In this document: in pieces, positions 60,325 through 64,000 of the stretch
Layout of the letters: the number at the start of each line of letters is the position of its first letter
Position numbering within the stretch: the stretch's first letter is position 1
Assembly (NCBI RefSeq): GCF_004777465.1
Contig: NZ_CP038462.1
Span: 1,550,001 to 1,614,000, forward strand
Direction: 5' to 3'
Length of the DNA stretch: 64,000 bases
Source of the DNA: Nocardioides daphniae
GTDB lineage: Bacteria; Actinomycetota; Actinomycetes; Propionibacteriales; Nocardioidaceae
Translations under genes and position numbers: made by a program
The notes under the pieces: model-generated
What the model was told of the DNA's origin: nothing
Database searches by the model: none
What the model saw: the letters and a program-made list of their open reading frames with translations, nothing else

Positions 60325-60362
60325 ACGGCCCACTTTACGGAACTGACCGAGGGGTGGGCCGT
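60325..60362. terminator. Inverted repeat after pheT
   Basis: ACGGCCCAC (60325-60333) and GTGGGCCGT (60354-60362) form a perfect 9-bp stem with a 20-nt loop, 13 nt past the pheT stop. It may end the pheST transcript; the long loop and missing T-tract leave some doubt. Confidence 0.4.
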
Positions 60363-60393
60363 TCGGCTGTCGCGAGGGCTGCGGTCTGCTTGC

Positions 60394-61749
60394 ATGACCC
60401 TCATGAAGACCACCAGGTGGCGCTCGGCGCTGGCGGGCACGATGGCGACGGCGCTGCTGTCCGTGTGGGCGCCGGCATCCGCACCGGCGAGCGCCGCGGA
60501 CGAGGCGTCCGCCGCTCCCACCCGCGTGATGGTGGTCGGCGACTCGATCTCGCACGCGTCGGTCGGCGACTACTCGTGGCGCTACTTCGCCTGGAAGCAC
60601 CTGGCCGCGGCGGGCGCCGGCGTCGACTTCGTCGGTCCCCGCAGGGCGCCCTTCGTGGGCGAGGGCGCGACCTGGCCCGCCGTCTACGCCGACGCGGCGT
60701 TCGACCAGGACCACGCCGCCATGTGGGGCGACCAGCTCTTCAGGCCGCGCCACGACCGCGACGCCCTCATGACCACGTACGCCCCCGACGTCGTGGTCGT
60801 CGAGCTCGGGGTCAACGACATGCTGTGGGTGCAGGCGACTGCAGAGCAGACCCAGTCGATGATGCGTACGTGGGTGACCGCGGCCCGCGCGCGGGTGCCG
60901 GGCGCCGACTTCGTCCTGGTCGAGGCGCCGTGGACCAACAGCCCGGTGGCCGCCGACTACAACCAGCGCCTCGCGGCCCTGGCGTGGGAGATGACCACCT
61001 CCGCCTCGCGCGTCGTGGTGGCACGCACCACTCCGGGCTACGTGATGGGGACAGGTCTCGACGTGAAGGGCGACACCTACGACCCGCTCCACCCCAACAC
61101 CAGCGGCCAGATCAAGATCGCCGCGGCCGTCACCGACGCGCTCGCGACCCTCGGTGTCGGCAAGGCCTACCCGAGGCCGTTGCGGATCCCCGCGGAGGGG
61201 CCGCGCGTCGTCCCGGTGCTCAAGGGCTCCTCCACCGACACCGCGGCCCGCTGGACCTGGTCGGTCCCGCCGGGTGCCACCTCGTACGACGTGTGGGTGC
61301 GGCGCCCGGGGAGGAAGTGGGTGCGCGAGGTGCGTGCCCTCGAGGGCACCTCGCACCAGGTCGCCGGACTGAGGAAGTGCAAGCCGTACGACGTGCGCGT
61401 GCTCGCCCGCAAGGGGTGGACGTTGGCCGGTCAGGACGTGCGCTCGCCCGTGGTGACGGCCCAGGCGGGCCCGAAGGTCGCAGGGCGTGCCACCGTCCGG
61501 GCCACGGCCCGCGGACGGACGGTGCGCACCAGCTGGAGTGCCGTGAAGGGCGCGTGCGCCCACCGGGTGAAGGTCACCGTCAAGGCACCCGGGGCCAGGG
61601 CCACCACCCGCTTCCTCGACGTGAAGGGGACGAGCACGGTGCTCCGCCGACTGACACGTGGATCGGTCGTGAAGGTGAGCGTGCGCGGCGTCGGGGCCCG
61701 CAACCTGACCCGGTGGTCGGAGGTTCGCACCGTGCTCCTGCAGCGGTAG
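60394..61749 (+). CDS. Secreted SGNH (GDSL-like) hydrolase with two C-terminal beta domains
   Basis: 451 residues. Signal peptide (WRSALAGTMATALLSVWAPA, then SAPASA). Block I is MVVGDSISHASVGDYSW (catalytic Ser), the Asn in VVELGVNDMLW, and the Asp-His pair in YDPLHPNTSGQIKI. The C-terminal half (from about residue 265) looks like two fibronectin-III-type domains. An esterase acting outside the cell; substrate unknown. ATG at 60394 or 60403; no clear ribosome site favours one. Confidence 0.85.
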   Translation: MTLMKTTRWRSALAGTMATALLSVWAPASAPASAADEASAAPTRVMVVGDSISHASVGDYSWRYFAWKHLAAAGAGVDFVGPRRAPFVGEGATWPAVYADAAFDQDHAAMWGDQLFRPRHDRDALMTTYAPDVVVVELGVNDMLWVQATAEQTQSMMRTWVTAARARVPGADFVLVEAPWTNSPVAADYNQRLAALAWEMTTSASRVVVARTTPGYVMGTGLDVKGDTYDPLHPNTSGQIKIAAAVTDALATLGVGKAYPRPLRIPAEGPRVVPVLKGSSTDTAARWTWSVPPGATSYDVWVRRPGRKWVREVRALEGTSHQVAGLRKCKPYDVRVLARKGWTLAGQDVRSPVVTAQAGPKVAGRATVRATARGRTVRTSWSAVKGACAHRVKVTVKAPGARATTRFLDVKGTSTVLRRLTRGSVVKVSVRGVGARNLTRWSEVRTVLLQR

Positions 61750-63250
<1,501 letters not shown>

Positions 63251-63272
63251 CCTCTCCTCGAAAGGCTCCTCC

Positions 63273-64000
63273 ATGAGCGTCACCACCCCCGCCGGCTTCC
63301 TCGCCTCGGGCGTCCCCGCCGGACTCAAGTCCACCGGCGCCAAGGACCTCGCCCTGGTCGTCAACACCGGGCCCACCTTCGACTCCGCCACCGTCTTCAC
63401 CTCCAACCGCTGCAAGGCCAACCCGGTCCTGTGGAGCCAGGAGGTCGTCAAGGACGGCATCGTGAAGGCGGTCGTCCTCAACTCCGGCGGTGCCAACTGC
63501 TACACCGGCGCCGAGGGCTTCCAGACCACCCACGCGGTCGCCGAGAAGGTGGCCGAGAAGGTCGGCATCGGCGCGATCGACGTCGTCGTCTGCTCCACCG
63601 GCCTCATCGGCCTGGCCAACCCGCGCCAGAACCTGCTCGACGGTGTCGAGGCAGCCCATGCGGTCCTCTCCGCCGAGGGCGGCGCCGACGCGGCCACGGC
63701 GATCATGACCACCGACTCGGTCTCCAAGCAGGCCGTCGTCGAGGGCCCGGGATGGAGCATCGGCGGCATGGCGAAGGGCGCCGGCATGCTGGCCCCCGCC
63801 CTGGCCACGATGCTCGTGGTCATCACCACCGACGCCGTCGTCCCGGCCGCCGACCTGGATGCCGCCCTGCGCGCCGCGACCCGGGTCTCCTTCGACCGGC
63901 TCGACTCCGACGGCTGCCAGTCGACCAACGACACCGTGACGCTGATGGCCTCGGGTGCCTCCGGCATCACCCCGCCGCTGGAGGACTTCACAGCCGCCCT
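63273..64000 (+). CDS. argJ: Bifunctional glutamate N-acetyltransferase / N-acetylglutamate synthase, partial
   Basis: The first 242 residues; it runs off the right edge. LNSGGANCYTGAEGF, VCSTGLIG, IMTTDSVSKQ, then the self-cleavage site MLAPALATMLVVITTDA, where the Thr after Ala is the nucleophile; the acetyl-transfer motif SFDRLDSDGCQSTNDTVTLM follows. Recycles the acetyl group from N-acetylornithine to glutamate. ATG at 63273, preceded by a weak AAAGG. Confidence 0.95.
   Translation, partial: MSVTTPAGFLASGVPAGLKSTGAKDLALVVNTGPTFDSATVFTSNRCKANPVLWSQEVVKDGIVKAVVLNSGGANCYTGAEGFQTTHAVAEKVAEKVGIGAIDVVVCSTGLIGLANPRQNLLDGVEAAHAVLSAEGGADAATAIMTTDSVSKQAVVEGPGWSIGGMAKGAGMLAPALATMLVVITTDAVVPAADLDAALRAATRVSFDRLDSDGCQSTNDTVTLMASGASGITPPLEDFTAA

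Overview
This 64 kb window comes from the chromosome of a very GC-rich actinobacterium. The gene order fits the core actinobacterial layout (pyrR-pyrB-pyrC, carA-carB-pyrD-pyrF-mihF-gmk-rpoZ-coaBC-metK-priA-def-fmt-rsmB-rpe-rib-hisE-hisG, infC-rpmI-rplT-rRNA methylase-sensor kinase-pheST-argC-argJ). Mycobacterial-type IHF, GTG starts with 4-nt overlaps, PyrR-controlled leaders, RibM and an htdX-fabG4/fadA2 divergent pair point to the Nocardioidaceae (Nocardioides-like). That placement is an inference from gene content and protein style, not from a marker search. I saw no tRNA, rRNA, CRISPR array, prophage or insertion sequence.

Layout. 1-11.7 kb is lipid and acyl-CoA metabolism: the edge of an ECF sigma factor gene, a fadB/fadA beta-oxidation operon, a PAC2 protein, acyl-CoA thioesterase II, a secreted M23 peptidase with a Lys/Ala-repeat linker, the htdX-fabG4 operon diverging from fadA2, and a DUF1206 membrane protein. 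11.8-25.5 kb is de novo pyrimidine synthesis in two blocks, each headed by its own PyrR-binding leader; the blocks are separated by a DUF5655 gene, an LLM oxidoreductase gene and an opposing CoA-transferase gene. The second block holds a normal quinone-type pyrD plus a PyrK and a class-1B DHOD-like protein with most orotate-binding residues replaced. 25.6-36.7 kb is housekeeping (mihF, gmk, rpoZ, coaBC, metK, priA, def, fmt, rsmB, a LigD-type polymerase, rpe). 36.8-41.2 kb is an FMN-riboswitch riboflavin operon (ribD-ribE-ribM-ribBA-ribH), followed by hisE-hisG and a PH-domain gene. 42.9-47.9 kb on the minus strand holds a Tat-exported DUF1501/DUF1800 pair, a small P-loop kinase, a PLP fold-III enzyme and a membrane protein. 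48-60.3 kb is the translation cluster (infC with an ATC start and a long leader, rpmI, rplT, TrmH-like methylase, pheST), with a HK-RR-HK signalling module inside it whose second kinase is fused to a DUF4173-type membrane domain. 60.4-64 kb has a secreted SGNH hydrolase and the start of the ArgR-controlled arginine operon.

Data quality matters here. Thirteen genes, many of them essential (pheS, coaBC, carA, mihF, rpe, ribE), are broken by small frameshifts. Every one is restored by adding one or two bases, almost always inside a G, C or A run, and never needs bases removed. I read these as residual sequencing deletions, and each such gene is given below as one coding region with the suspected break position. 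All functional calls are by eye from motifs and context; nothing was searched.
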